Positions 21,743-35,332 of a stretch of 64,000 bases of DNA are shown piece by piece; within the stretch, counting starts at the first letter, position 1, and every line of letters begins with the position of its first letter. The notes beneath the pieces are model-generated. The model saw only the letters and a program-made list of their open reading frames with translations. It did no database searches and had not been told where the DNA came from. A program made the translations under genes and the position numbers. The DNA lies in NCBI GenBank assembly GCA_037447605.1, contig CM074808.1:3097353-3161352 (forward strand), in the 5' to 3' direction. This DNA comes from Zygnema circumcarinatum (lineage: Eukaryota > Streptophyta > Zygnematophyceae > Zygnematales > Zygnemataceae).

Positions 21743-24700
21743 TCACCTTGACTCGTTGCTCCCCTCTAAGTTCGATAATCTCTCCACATCCACCGGAAGA
21801 GCGCCTTCCCTTTCCCCGTGCTCCTCCCTTATTTCTCCAAGCAGTCTCTGCTTCACAGTTGAGCTTTCTGAGTGAGAAACAAAGAGCAGAGAGTCGTCTT
21901 CCGCTTCCACGGCCTCCGGCTGGTGCTCAAACTCGTGAGCATCCTTCACCAGCTCTTCCAGAGCGGGAATGTCGGGGAGAGAAACATCCACAGCAAAAGG
22001 CACCATCTTGTGCTTCTTCACATACATCAGAAAAGGGTAAAACGCGAATCCGAACACCGCAATGAACGAGCTGCACACATCCAAAAGCCGCCCTTTCTTC
22101 TTGTTAATAAATAAGCCAAAAAGCCCAAAAAGCCCAAAAAGCCGCCCTTCTTTCCTTTTGTTCATTGACTTTCCACCCTTCCTGTATTCCCAGTTCCTTT
22201 TATTCATGTCAATGATTTCTCCGTTAAACACGAGTGACAGACAACTCAACTATGAATCGTCACTCCTCGAATTCTATGTTCATTGATGCAGATTCTCTAC
22301 CCCCCAACACATCCTCTACCCACAGGAAGGGCCGAGAACAGATCCATGTTACGCACCTGACGATAATAGTTCGTGCTGAGGCGAGACACATCACCACCAC
22401 TAGGAGCACAGTCGGCAGCAAACACATTAAACTGACTCCAATGGTACCCAGCGGCACCCTGCACATCCGATGGGCACGAGGGCTTTGCTGTGACGAACGC
22501 ATTGAGGACCAAAAAGCTGAAAAGGTTCACTCTCCATTTTTACATTCCCCCTCCCCCTCGCACTCCGCTCATCCTCTACCTCCCCTCTCCCTCTCCCCCC
22601 CCCCCAACCAACATTCCCACTTCCCTCCCTCCCTCTCCCCTCCCACCTCCCGCCTTCCGTCACAAAAGCTATCACATATGAATGGTACCACAGGCCAAAA
22701 TGTCGTGAATGTTGGAAGGTGCTTACTTGTAGGGTCGCTCGAGCTCTGGCCGATAAATTCGCAAGTGGATAAAGGCAGCAAACTCAAGAAGCATTGCAAA
22801 ACAGTACAAGAAATTGAGAAATTCCACAATCTGCAGAACACAATAAAACGAGTTGAAGTCATCAAGCTGCATGACTCGTGAGAGACTCGTGACTCGTGAC
22901 TCCATTCCATAACACGTGGTCCTATCACAACGTAAGCCTCGAAGATTCCATCTGCTCAACTGAAGGGACCTTGCCAACTTGACTCCATTCATTTGCTGAC
23001 TCCTTGCCAAACCCTGTGTTAAACTTCCGTGTGTGAGAAAGAGACTTCCGAATCTACCGTTCACCATAGCACAAACACTTAGAAAAATCTGAACTAGCTA
23101 GGCTTCATGCCGGTTCAACGGACCTCTTCGAAGCTCATCCATGAGAGGAGTAGAATGCCGCATGCTGAGCATAGAATTGCGACCAACGGAGTTCCATGTC
23201 GAGAACGGTACGCAAAAACTTCCGGGAGCATCCCACGTTCAGCCATTCCCAAAAGCTGGAATGAGTCACTGCACAGCAATCAATTAAGACCCATTTGCTC
23301 ACTCAGAATTCACAGGGTGATTAGTTTAGGGTTTTCAGAGTCTACGGTGTCTGAAGTTGCATGTACACATGCACACCATGGCGACACATCATTCTCGCCA
23401 CATCTCGGAAAGGGTATTTCGGGTTTCAAATCTCTACCTGAAGTGTTCAGAGTCAGCCTTCAAAACCGACACTATCTCACTCATGAGCTAACTCTTTGGT
23501 TGGTTCTACACAAGCCCACACCAATATACTGACAGTTGTATTATCTGGATATCCAAAAGCATGGGACGTTAGAGCTCAAAACATTTGCATTTTCTAGGAG
23601 GAGTTGAAGGTTTTTAAGCCAAGACTCACCTGCTCATCTCTGCTGCAAACAGTCCCATGTTCGATAAAGCCGCTGCAACTGCTATCCACCAGAACAGCCA
23701 TTGGCCCCCCAAGATTTTTCCCACTTCCGCGAAATATCCGTCATCCCATGCACCTTCCACGAAAGGAATTGCTCCGGTTCCCGCAAGTAGCGGAATGATA
23801 TAAGAGAGGAAAACAAGTACTACTGCCATGAACAGGGCTTTAGGGAAATTTTTTTGGGGTTTGTGGACTTCGCCTGCAAGCGTGCTGCAAGAGAAAAAAA
23901 AATGTACCCAAAAACGAGATAGCGTCAAGGAAATCACATATGAAAGCTACTGAAAACGCTGTGTTAACGAGGCAATCGAAGGCAGTCAAGAACATCTCAC
24001 CGAACCCTACAAAGAAGAAATTATAAGAACGTACCCAAATTGCATACGAAAATCAAAAAGTGAATCCTTGACCTTAAACTTCTCCTTGAACTCAAGAAAC
24101 AATAGCAACAAAGCAGATCAGGAATCAAACAGGCAAAATCTAGGTCTCGTTATTGTTTCCCATTTCTTTAGGGAGTCGTTTTTGCAGTACTTTCATAGCA
24201 TACATTACTTGGTGCATCCCAACACACCTGACTGAGTCCCAATAGTTTAGATTCCAAAACAGGGTATTCAGGTATCCACTCCACTGAACCTTTTTCAGAT
24301 CTAGCAGCAACCTGCAATTCAAGTGCAAACACGCTGCATCATTACTGCAACTCCAAATCCGAGGTAATTCTGGCTTATTTATCTCAGAAATTTCATCGTT
24401 TCCGTCAGTTACAAAACGAAACAGACAAAGATAAGATAAATCAAAGAGTCATTAAGCCGTAAACCCGAATCATCTCAAACCAGCAATATACAATCTCTGA
24501 CTTTCTTCCCTCACGTTCCATGCTGCGTGAATTGGACTAAGCAGAACTGAACTGCCCTACGCTACATTCGCTAAGAACTGAACTGACCCATGCATCAGAG
24601 GATCTCCTTACCATCTAGAAGGCTTCAGCTTTGGAATTGATAGAATGCTCAAAAAAACAAATGGAAGCAGCCCGAAGACCGTCAACAACATGGCGGTCGA

Positions 24701-26001
24701 TCCCACAATAGTGAGGCCCCTATAATTCAAATACGTTAAGACCTGAAAAGTGGCAAATCCAACCATTTCTCAAAACTTTAGTTTATCACCGTAGGTTCCC
24801 ACACTGGTCTGCTTATAGAAAAGGCATAGGGCACATCTAGTTTCTTACTTGCCCTGGGATGGTTTTTGGTTTGTCAATTGAAAAATGATTCATAATTGGA
24901 TGATATGTGGGGCTTCAGACTTTAACAGATTTTCCGCCTTTCAGTATCTTCTGAGTATACTTAATAGAAGCACTAGTGCTGCAATATGCAGGCGAGAAAA
25001 GGAGAGACATTGAGCGAGGAAAAAGAGAGAGATGCAGGGAAAAAGCACGTACGGCAGTGATAGCGAGGAGAGCGAAAATTCGAGCTGGGCCCGCAGATAG
25101 TGCAGGCACTTCACTTTTTAGATAGTCCAGAAACAACACTGGATATAAAGAGTTATCTACCACTCCACTCAGCCATTTCCACCACCCTTCCTGCATGCGC
25201 CACCATCGGAACAAGAAAAATTCAATTTGTTTGTCGCTCAAGGACGTGCCATGCTTGACTAACAACAATCAGAGCAAAACTTGTTCCATTCACTTGAAGT
25301 GACAACACATGGTAATTCTGTGTGCAGTAATAGCATCTTTACTCATTTATGTGTTCTAAGATAATCAAAGCTCTGAGCTTTTACCTGAAATCCCCAGTAA
25401 GGCCCAAAGGCTGCTGAAATCCATACAACATAGCCTCCATTTTCTGGAAATGTTGTCCCAAGCTCAGCAGTCACCAGAGCCTCGGGGATGCTCCAAATCT
25501 ACAAGCCAAGCATCTTGCCATAAGACCAAGCTCTGAAACTACTGCAAGGATTTCATCGCATTTCACATTCAACGTTTCTTGATCGCTTATAGCTCTACAG
25601 ATTCCTGGAAGTCAATTGGAAAACATTTATGATTATGGCACGATATACGGCATCAAACATGTATGGTTTCGATCCATACATAAATAGCTGGAGGGTTGTG
25701 AGTTGCTTACAAACGGAAAAATTGTAAACCCAAGAATAGCAAGGAGTGGACCCCCATTTTTCACAGCAGATTCTACACCATACGGACCTCCTGAAACCTG
25801 CGCATTCAAAAGAATACGTTTCAGAATAGGTTCTGCAAGTTAAGAGTTCTAGACGAACAGCATCATAAATTGAAAACAGAAGTCAATTTCGGGTAATTGA
25901 CGACCACTTACTTCATAAAATATGAGCGCTACCAAAGGCAGCAGAGAGAGTTTAGCTCCGTGAGGGCCGAGCTTTTCAGCAAGTCCATCAACATGCTGCA
26001 T
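21743..26001 (-). CDS. Polyamine uptake transporter-like amino acid permease (LAT/PUT family)
   Basis: Eleven exons on the minus strand: 26001-25912, 25797-25711, 25498-25385, 25190-25053, 24742-24612, 24311-24228, 23884-23630, 23268-23124, 22830-22727, 22458-22357 and 22070-21743. Phases agree throughout, giving 525 residues. Family signatures in order are [92 protein letters not shown] and [18 protein letters not shown]. These match plant PUT/RMV1/LAT1-type proton-coupled polyamine (and paraquat) carriers of the APC superfamily, with about 12 membrane helices. The start [12 protein letters not shown] was chosen as the nearest in-frame ATG; an extra upstream exon is possible. The acidic 70-residue C-terminal tail is cytosolic by analogy. 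Confidence 0.9.
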
Positions 26002-28516
26002 TCAGGACAATGGCAAGCACCATAAGGTCAACTGAAGTTCACACAGAAGTCTTACGAGCAGTTTCAAAATTGAGCTCAAACATGAAGTTCAAATAAAGTG
26101 GATTCGGAATGAAAGTTGGACATCAAAAGAAAACTCTGAAGCCCCAAATCGCTAGCCAAGAAAGACAGGCTCACAGGTGAAGCAACAAAGGTAAAACTGT
26201 GTATTCCATCTAAGAGGGGTTCAACGATAATTAGACATTTTCCTCTCACTCACGCAAGGATCCAGTCTACAATAAGTTGAGAAAACCGCAAGAAGTCTTT
26301 AAACCACAATTCCATCCAATCTGGTCATACAGAAGAAGCTTGACAAGTAAATCTTCATTTTTTAGGTTGTATGGCTTAGAACCTTCGGCTAATTTTCTCC
26401 AGGTGAAACTTCGGTGTTTGCTCACTCTAATTCGCAACTATGGCCAATATGCATGCTTGAACTTACTGCTTATGTGCAAATTGTACCACTCTCATACTTT
26501 AGAGCTCTTGTGAGCATTCGCAGTAGAACTTTATCTCTATGCAAAAGATGCTGCACAATTGCGCAACATTTTTCCAAAGTCAGACGAATAGCTTGTCTGC
26601 GAGCCTCCTGTTCACTATGTATCGAAGCGCTAGCACACCAAAGCCATGCAGCTATAAGGGGCAGCTTGTGCAAGCATTACCCGCTGATGCCTCGAGGTTT
26701 TACTTGCATATTCCAAGCAATCATGTATGAATCTGGGATATCGCAGTTGTATTATCTGCTTCATGAAGTTTGGCTTGCCAAACTGGACAGACAGACAGAC
26801 AGGCAAAAAAGAAACATTGATACATTAGTTGAGAATTTGCGCAATTATTGTTTGATACCTTCCTCCACTTTTTGGTTACTCATTGATGATGAATAGATTG
26901 TGAAAATTCAAATGCAAGGAAAAATTTTGGAAAGGACAAGACGAGAGTACACCCTACTTTATCAAAACTGTGGTCAACATGAATTTGCCAGCAATTCTCA
27001 GTCAAAAACTCACTCCAAGGGCTTCAGCTCAGTTAAAAACAACGAAGTAAACTGGCAAGGATTGAAATAAGCCAGACACCTTCAAGACAAAATTTAAAAA
27101 ACTAAACCGGAATCATTGAGTTACAGAACAAGGAAAAAGGGATGAAATGCAGTGTCGCAGCCAAACTCCGTCGTACTTTTAGTGGACCTAGACTTCTCGT
27201 GATGCTCGCACGAGCTTTTACATTGTATGTTTTAGACCATTGCATGCAGTGGGTTGAAAAACCACAGCGGCGCTTTCTGGGAAGAAAAAGGGCGCATTGA
27301 AGTAGAAAAACATCTACGATACCGTGCATACAGTTGGTAATCAACAGAAGAACAGATTCATGCTCATTACTGCAATAATAAAGATTAATTCTCAATGTTC
27401 TGCATAAGTTTCAGGTTGTCCTTAGACACGTAGCGGACGGGTAAGCAACAACTTCCCAACATCATCCTGGCTAAGAGCGAGGCACGCTACGGACGATTTC
27501 ATCAGCTTGAGCGATAACGGTCGAGTTCAAATATTTGGAATCATACTAAATCAGAACAAGGTATCATCACCGGCGGTTGAAACCTCTGAAACCTCGGAAA
27601 GCATGACAAACTGCACGTTTTAACTGAATGCCACATTATTATTTTTACGAGCCCATTAAATTACGACACTTTCCACATTCAGCCTTTGTCCTACACTTCG
27701 CAAAAGCCATGAAGTCAGATCCCCTTGCCTCATGTTGATTGGACGTCGTGACCTTCTCTCCGCTGGAACTCCTCCGCATGGACATTTGGATCTTCACTTT
27801 CGCAGGAGGGAGGGGGAAGAGCAGAGAAACAGAGGGAGAGAGGAAGGGAGGGAGGGAGAGAGAGAGACGGAGGATCGTGCTGCAAAACGGAGAGCTCTCC
27901 CGCTCCACGCCTCTGCTCCTGCCTGCCTCGCGCCCACCAGCGCTCCTCTGCCGTCCGTCGTCCAGGGACCCCGCCTGCCGTACAGTTGCGTATGGTCCGT
28001 ATGGTGCCAACCGGCGGGTCCCAACGGTTGGCGCTGCGGGGCACATGCCATGCCATGCCATGCCATGGGAGCGCGGCATGGCATAGGTTTGACAGCGCGT
28101 GCCCAGTTGGGAGATAGGCGGGCCAGATGTGGAAAATATCTCAGAAGATTCTCGATTTAACGGTTTTTGAAGCCAATGGTTGGTCCTCCAAACCCCGTTA
28201 GTCGGTGGCCTCCTGGGCGGCCCGCTCGCAGGCGGGCACGTGGCGGGCGGTGGCGACCTCCCGTACACATCCCGGCTCCACCGACACGCCCTACGAAGGC
28301 CATATGAAGGCGCCGCGGGTAGGTCGGTGCCATGGCCCATGGGCCGCTTGCAATATATCGAGATATTGCGGTTATAGTACTGCATGGAACGGGCTTGCAG
28401 TTCGTCGGAAGCCACGGCGAAACTGGCTGCATGGAGCCGCAACCCAAACCGCCGAGTGTGCTTAGGGCGCTGCCTGGTATTTAGGGTTCGCCTCTCCGCC
28501 TGCACTGGGGGCGAGC
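26002..28516. other. Long intergenic region between divergent PUT-like and VPS33 genes
   Basis: No coding exon is convincing. The VPS33-proximal part is GC-richer and contains a short TGCCA repeat (28045-28066), GTACGG-type sites at about 27975-28005 and a GCACGTGGC G-box at about 28237. A (GA)n run at 28622-28645 lies inside VPS33 intron 1. The 26002-27600 part is AT-richer and shows nothing that I can name. Confidence 0.55.
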
Positions 28517-31500
28517 ATGGCGCAGATTCCCAGTCTCGACGGAGCTGTGCTCAACCTGAACTCCATCAGGTGAGAGAAAGAGGGAGAGAGGCGGATGAAA
28601 TATTTGGAGAGCCATGCGAGATGATGAGAGAGAGAGAGAGAGAGAAAGTAGAGCTCTAAGAGGGCGCCAGAGAGAGTTATATGGAGAAACGTAGAGAGGT
28701 TTCATATGCGGAAGGGATCAGGTATAGCGCAGGAGACAATTTTCTCGTCGAGATGTCTTTCGTTGTCTCTAGTTCAAATCCACTTCATCCATTTGAAAAA
28801 GATTAAGTGCTCGCAAATTCAATTGAACATCAGCACCAAAGCCAAGGCTGAATCTGCTGAAACTCTCAATTTCTTTCATACTCGCCTCAAAAACAAAGCA
28901 TTTGGTTGGGCTTTTTCGTTCGCCAGGGATCAGGCGCGGGGAGAGCTTGTTGATGCATTAGACTCGGTACGCCTGCATTCACAATCCAATGCTGGTGAAA
29001 CTTGCAATAGAGGCGGACATTGGTTTTGACCATGTTCCTCTCGTAAAAAGGGCTTATATGTGCAATGTTTCGCTTTTTACGTCTCTACGCGAGTTTCGCA
29101 TGAAAAGCATTATTGTTGCCAATCATGTTTGCATTAAATTTCTTTAACATATGTGAACTTGCATTTTAGGGTCAAAAGGGGTTGAGTTCACATGAGTGGA
29201 CATTTCATCACTGAATCTGACAAGGGTTTTTAGGGTTTGGAGCTCAGATTCCTGGAAGAAAGGTGTTGGTGCTTGATCCGAAGCTAAGCGGCCCTCTTGC
29301 TTTGATTGTTCAGACGTCTCTACTCAAGGTGAAATCACTGTTTCATGACGTCTTTTTCCTGAAGTTGATGCAACAATAACATGCATGGTTTGTTCTTTTC
29401 GTGACTAAGGTTAGTCAATATCGCTGTGAATTCAGCGGTCTCCATTGTTCTGCTACAGTTTCTTGTCGTTTTGGACTTTATGCAGGAACATGGTGTCGAA
29501 AACCTCTATCACCTTTCCTTTGAAGCTATTGATAGTGAATGTCGGAAGATCATGTACTTGGTGCGGCCACGTGTAGCTCTAATGCGACAAATCGCAACAC
29601 AAATTCGGGCTGATGTGAAAGCAAGACAGGCTCGACAGTACCACCTTTTTTTCATGCCTCGGCGGACGATTGTATGCGAGAAAGTAAGGGATTAATTCAC
29701 AGATATGGAAAAAAGAGACTGAAAACAGAAACATTATTTCCAAAGGAGAATGGCTCTTTATGCTAGAAGTTGTCGACCCTCTCCCATATACTCGAAGACA
29801 TTGAAGGCCCTAGAAATTGCTGTGGAATGAAAAAAGAGGCCGCAGCAAGGATGAGAAGAAGCATGGATTCTGCCCGTTGCTCAAAGTTGCTTGGATTTGC
29901 TAAGTTGTAAAATGTTGAGGGCAGGATGAATAATACCTCTAATTTGCTAAACCAATGAGAGGGTTTCAGGTGTTGGAAGAGGAGGGGGTCTATGCCGATA
30001 TCACGTTCGGGGAATACACGCTTGACCTTATACCTTTCGATGAAGATGTCCTCTCATTAGAACTTGCAACAGCTTACAAGGTAGAGCCGCCAACTGGAGC
30101 AGTGAGATATGTCTACGTCGTGGCAAAGTTCCACATGGAATTGCTGCTTGAGTGTTGCATTCTGTTCACTCAGTTGTCAACCATCTATTTTTACCCAAAA
30201 GACTTTGGCTTTGACCTGGTAAATGGGGAATGTGGACACTGCAGGAATGTCAAGTAGACGGCGATCGAAGCGTTCTTTATTACATGGCTAGAGCTCTGAC
30301 AAAACTGCAGGTCAGTGCTGATGTTTCAAAAAGGTTGGCAATGTCAATAGTAGGATGATATCATGATGGTAGCTGCATATGCTTCCAGGAGACATGCTTG
30401 TTTGAACGGTTTCTTTCTTCGTGTCTTTGGGCAGGCAGTTTTTGGGGTAATACCCTTAATAAAAGGAAAGGGGAGGGCGGCCTTAGCGGTAGCAGAGCTC
30501 TTGCCTCGCATGCGGAGGGAACAGCTGTCGGATGTGCCTACAGTAAGCGCAGCACAACCCCTTAAACCTTGACCACCGAAGCCCTGAACCCTACCACTCT
30601 AACATCATGAAATCCTACAATTCGAGTCGAACTATAGAACCTCAGTGCATAAGGAAATCATGCATGTTGGCGGTTCTTGTTCACATTATTGTTATGGCGA
30701 TTGATGGAACGACGGGGGGAATGTGGTGCAGCCGGAAGTCTCCAACATCAGCATGTGCATTCTGCTTGACCGCCAGGTGTCGCCACCTCCTTGAACGGTG
30801 GAAATGCGCAAGGTGCACATGGAACAGCAGTTAAAGGCATACAGGACAAAGGACGCCTTCACGTTTGAGCTGCAAATAGAAGAGCAGCTGATGTGGACAT
30901 GTCTGAGTTTGACATTGACGAATGGGGTGCTGCCAGGTGGACATGGTTACACCTTTATGCACTCAACTCACTTACGAGGGACTTCTCGACGAGGTATAGG
31001 AACTTAGTATCACTTGAATTGAAAATGAACGAATGACTGATGTTTTCCTGACGACGAGCTTTTGTGATTCAATTCAAAAGCTGTATTGAAGGGAAAAATG
31101 ATTATGTTGAAGAGTGGAGGTTGCAGTTTTTGGGAATAAACAATGGATCTGTCGAGGTGGATCCGCTCGTAATGGGAGTTGAAAAATCCGCAAAGCTTAA
31201 AGTCCCGCTCAACTCAAGGTGAGATTCTTTTTTCAGTTCACCTTTCTCGCATACCCGACCTGATGGTAGTCGCATGACGTTACACCGTGTCACATCGTCT
31301 AATATCATGCCACTATGTTGCCATGCTGTGCATGTTAATGTTATGAACTAAATCCCAAAAAGTTAGTGTTGGCTCGTTGATTGTTAAGTCCCTCTTTCTT
31401 TTTGCGCCGCAGCGATAAGCTTTTCCGCGAACTACGAGACGTGAACTTTGCGGTGGTCGGCCAAGTACGCTTCTCTCGCTGGGCATTTCTAATCCGATTT

Positions 31501-34500
31501 TTGCCATAGAGCGGCAGTGATTGCCGAATACAATCTTTGAACCAATCTTTGCTTTTAGGAAACGTTTGTGATTCTTTTGCTTCTTAAGTTTTTTCTTGAG
31601 GTAAATTGCACCATTCTGAGTGTTTACGGTTTAGATCGGAGTCGAAGGTTTCTATGGGTCGTTATGACTGAGAGGATGGGTTGGAGGAGGATTTAGATGC
31701 TTCGACAAAAGGCGACCAGCATGAAGCAAGATTATGCAGACGTGACTGCCCAGGTTGGAAAAGGACAAACTCAGAAAGCTTTACGTATTTGGCCATGATC
31801 GCGCTTGCTGAAATAGAGGATGTTTGAATGTAATAATCAGAACAGAGGCTGATCAACAATCTAACAGCGTTCCCCCCCNNNNNNNNNNCCCCCCCCCCCC
31901 CCCCCCCTCCCCCCCCTTGGAGTCTGCAGAATCAGTCTGTTTCCGACCTAAGGGATTTCGTCAAGAAGTTGAATGCACTGCCGGAAATGACAGTGAGTCC
32001 AAATCTAGTGGCTTTTAGCACTTCTGTTGACAGCAGAGACGTGTGCGTTCGTTTTTTTTTCTCCTTTTTAAGAGACCGAAGATTGCTGGTATTGGACGTT
32101 CAGAGACACACCAATCTCGCTCAGCACCTTTCGGCCTTCACTACGAAGCAGCCATTTCTGAACCGGCTCGGCATGGAGCAGAGTCTCGTTGAAGGTCGAA
32201 GCTTTGATTCGTAAGCATCTTCTGAATCTTTAACGGTGGACTCTGTAAAGCTTTCCAATCAAAGTTAAAGTCAACGCCAAAGTCAAGGTTTGTGCCTGTA
32301 AAGCAGGAAGAGGTTGTGTTTCCCATTGTTAAGTGAGAGATTATAAGACCCTCGGTTGAGTGCAAGCCCGCTCTCAAGACCCTAAAAACTGCAAGGACCT
32401 CAGACGTACTGAACTTAATCAAAATAAAGACTTGGAACTTAAAACTAAAAATGTACAAGGACTGTTCCCCCTGGGCTCGTCCACAGAGCATATGATTACA
32501 TTGAGGAAGCGATTCAAAAGCAGGAGCCCCTTCTGAGTGTGCTCCGTCTGCTCTGTCTCTTCTCTCTCACGTGTGGGGGGCTCCCAAAAAAACAGTTCGA
32601 CCAGTTAAGGTAAAGCATTCTGCCACTGCCCAACCTTACAGCAAAAGGAGTTTAGGGTTCTAGATGTTTTTTGGGTTTTGTGAGGCCGTCAGCCAAGTTA
32701 ATGGTTTTGTTGACTTTATTAACGCTCGTTAGGAGTAGGGATGGTGGAAGCAGACGAGAGCTTCTGCATAGTTATGGCTTTGAGCACCTGTTCACACTTG
32801 ACAATTTGGAGAAAGCGGGTCTTTTGAGGAAGCAGGTAACCTCCTTTTTCATATCACTCCCCCGGGATTCGCGTAATTGTTAATTGAACAGCCTTAAGGC
32901 AAAATACCAATGTGTTCCCGGGGCGATTTGCATGGTAAGGCATGCAAGCTTGAAACTAGGATCTACAATTGGTGAGCACGGACCATGAGGGGATGGCTAT
33001 TTTCTTGCTTTTTGGGGATTCTCGGGTTTCCCCCTTCTGGGATATTTCGATTTGTACGATTTTGTTGTATTTGAACGGTTGGGGCTTCTTGGTTTCGGAA
33101 TTTGCAGGAGGGAAAGAGTAATTGGCAGGCCATTAAACGCAGTCTGCGACTCGTTGTGGACGACCTCGATGAAGCGAAGTGAGTACTGGAAACATGCTTT
33201 CTAGTCCCCTAGCCTTCTACAATGAAGCAGGGCTAAAGAAGAACCATGGTAACTCCCTCATGTTAAGTATCCGCATGCGGGTAATATAGTGGCTGTTTTT
33301 CCTAACATATCTCGATCAGGTCCTTCTGGTAACTGTGTAGCAACCCAAAAGTGTCAAATTAGTCTGCTTGCATGACTTGAACATTCAAGCTTTCTTTCGT
33401 GGGTGAAAGTGAATTATCGTCCAAGCTGACCTGCTTTCGCTCGGTCATAACTTGGCAGTTCATCGTGTAAATGCTTTGCGAAGTTTCCATTGGGATGTCG
33501 ACTTTGAGAAATCTCTGTTCTAAAGTTGTAACCGTTCCATGGGTCTGCTGTTCGGTGATCTGTTCAGCCCAAACGATATTGCGTACACGTATTCCGGATA
33601 CGCCCCAATGAGTATACGGCTGGTTCAGCAGGCACTTTCAAAGGGAGGATGGTAAGGCCAAAAGTAACGTGGGCAGAGTTTAATTCCTGGAAAAAACATT
33701 GGAAGTTATGTTTTATTGAGCTTGGTGTCCTGAGCTTTAGACTGTCATTTTCATTTGTGAATTTCAGGAAAGCGTTGGACGAGGTTCTGCGATCACTTCC
33801 GGGACCCCATTTTGAGAGGAAACAGGTGTGGATAGAACACTGTCACGCAATAGGAGTTCAGTGGGCTTTTCTCCCTTCCTGATATACATCATCTATTTTA
33901 CCGCCTTGCTTGAGTTCCAACGTTGGGGCTTGGGGCTGAAATTGTGCCGTTGATTCTGCAGTCAGAAGATGGAAGCAGCTACATTCCCGACACATCGGGT
34001 GTTCTGCCGGAAAGGTAACGAGCCTCTTTTTGTTGAACATGTGAGACATAACTGCGGCAGATGATTTGCGTGATCTGATGCAAACTGTCACACGGATATA
34101 AGTCTGAGATAAGACGCCTCTTCTGCTAGGTGAAGCTACATCTTCATGTAGCCGTAGTGGCATTTCATTTCATTCCATTTTTTTTTTGGATGCCGTGTAT
34201 GCAGCAGAGGGCCTGCCCTCCTTGATTCCGATACTGAAGTGTGCATAGTGAGTGATGTCTCAATGCAGTCGGAGTGATGAGCGGCCCGTAGTCCTCGTGG
34301 TTTTCATCGGAGGCGTCACATTCGCAGAAATGTCCGCTCTTCGATTTTTGAGCGCACAGGTGCGGAGTCGACTCTGTGCAGATTGTCAAGATGTTCCTGT
34401 TGTGTGTTCCATACGATCTTGAGTTTGCAGGGTTCCTTTTGAAGTAATTTTCCTCCCTTTCCAAAGAAGGATGATAGGAAAGGCTTGCAGTGCATCCAAA

Positions 34501-34660
34501 TTCATCATCATCATCATCAAGTGTCAGCTTGCAGTGACAAGTTTTGTTCTGAGTGGTTTGTTACTTCCAGGAGGGCATGAAGTACGACTTTGTAGCAGTC
34601 GCCACAAAACTGATCAATGGCAATTCTCTCCTGCAAACCCTCGTGGATGATCCCTCTTGA
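28517..34660 (+). CDS. VPS33: Vacuolar protein sorting protein VPS33 (Sec1/Munc18 family)
   Basis: Twenty-two exons: 28517-28569, 28927-28966, 29248-29328, 29486-29683, 29970-30080, 30245-30310, 30435-30542, 30732-30776, 30937-30993, 31127-31218, 31413-31464, 31697-31753, 31930-31992, 32104-32210, 32487-32609, 32739-32835, 33108-33178, 33568-33651, 33768-33825, 33962-34014, 34269-34359 and 34571-34660. All phases agree, giving 598 residues against about 592 in Arabidopsis. It starts [17 protein letters not shown]. Further marks are [66 protein letters not shown] and [22 protein letters not shown]33 is the SM subunit of the HOPS and CORVET tethering complexes, which template SNARE assembly on endosomes and vacuoles. 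The 10-N gap falls in intron 12 inside a poly-C run, so no coding base is lost. Confidence 0.94.
31871..31910. other. Assembly gap inside a poly-C run
   Basis: Ten N (31879-31888) bordered by runs of C on both sides, within a VPS33 intron. The true length is unknown. Confidence 0.95.
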
Positions 34661-35332
34661 GCAAAGGAGGATCAGCTCCAAACTATGGTTGTGAGTCTAG
34701 CAAAGCTGTTTGCAGCAAACCCCCCTCCGTTACAGCCACACCCCTATTTTTATCAACCTTTTCGTTTCTCTTCTTTTAGTGGATGGAAATGCTTTGAGTC
34801 CTTTGGGAGGCCCTGTTGGAAGGAATGTAATGTAATGTAATGTAGGAAAGTTGGGTGTAGCCTCTAAGGTTGACCGATAGATGTGAAAGTCAGATAGGGA
34901 GGCAAATTAGCCATCTCGGCAGTAACTTCGAATTTGCCACCACTGTTTCACGCTGTGAACCTCGTGATGGCTCACTCGCTAAGAAGTACAATGTATGAGA
35001 ATGGGCGGTATCTAAAGTGTTCTACATTTGTATCAATCTTCTTCCAATCTCTGAAAAGAGCAAACTAATGGCTAACCAGTCACGCTTCTCCTACTAGCAG
35101 TTTAGCTATAAACAAGCATAAGAAGTTTAGGCGAATGGTGACACATATGTTGTATGATCACTGCACTGCCATGACTAAAACTCAGCCATTTAAACGAACA
35201 CTTCACAAGATCAATCTGCTACAAAAACAGGCCGAAATCCCAACTGCGAGAATAGCTAGTAACGTAAAGTAGGGAGAGATTAATAAACATTTACAAACTA
35301 AGGTAACCCCATATCGTCGTGATGGCTTTGCA
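34661..35332. other. Intergenic between convergent VPS33 and the unknown membrane protein
   Basis: A 3' flank with a short TAATG repeat (about 34825-34845). Nothing coding is supported. Confidence 0.55.

Noticed and set aside
27645-28505. 286-residue minus-strand open frame
   Set aside because: Low-complexity, unlike any family I know, and it overlaps the divergent promoter and first exon of VPS33.
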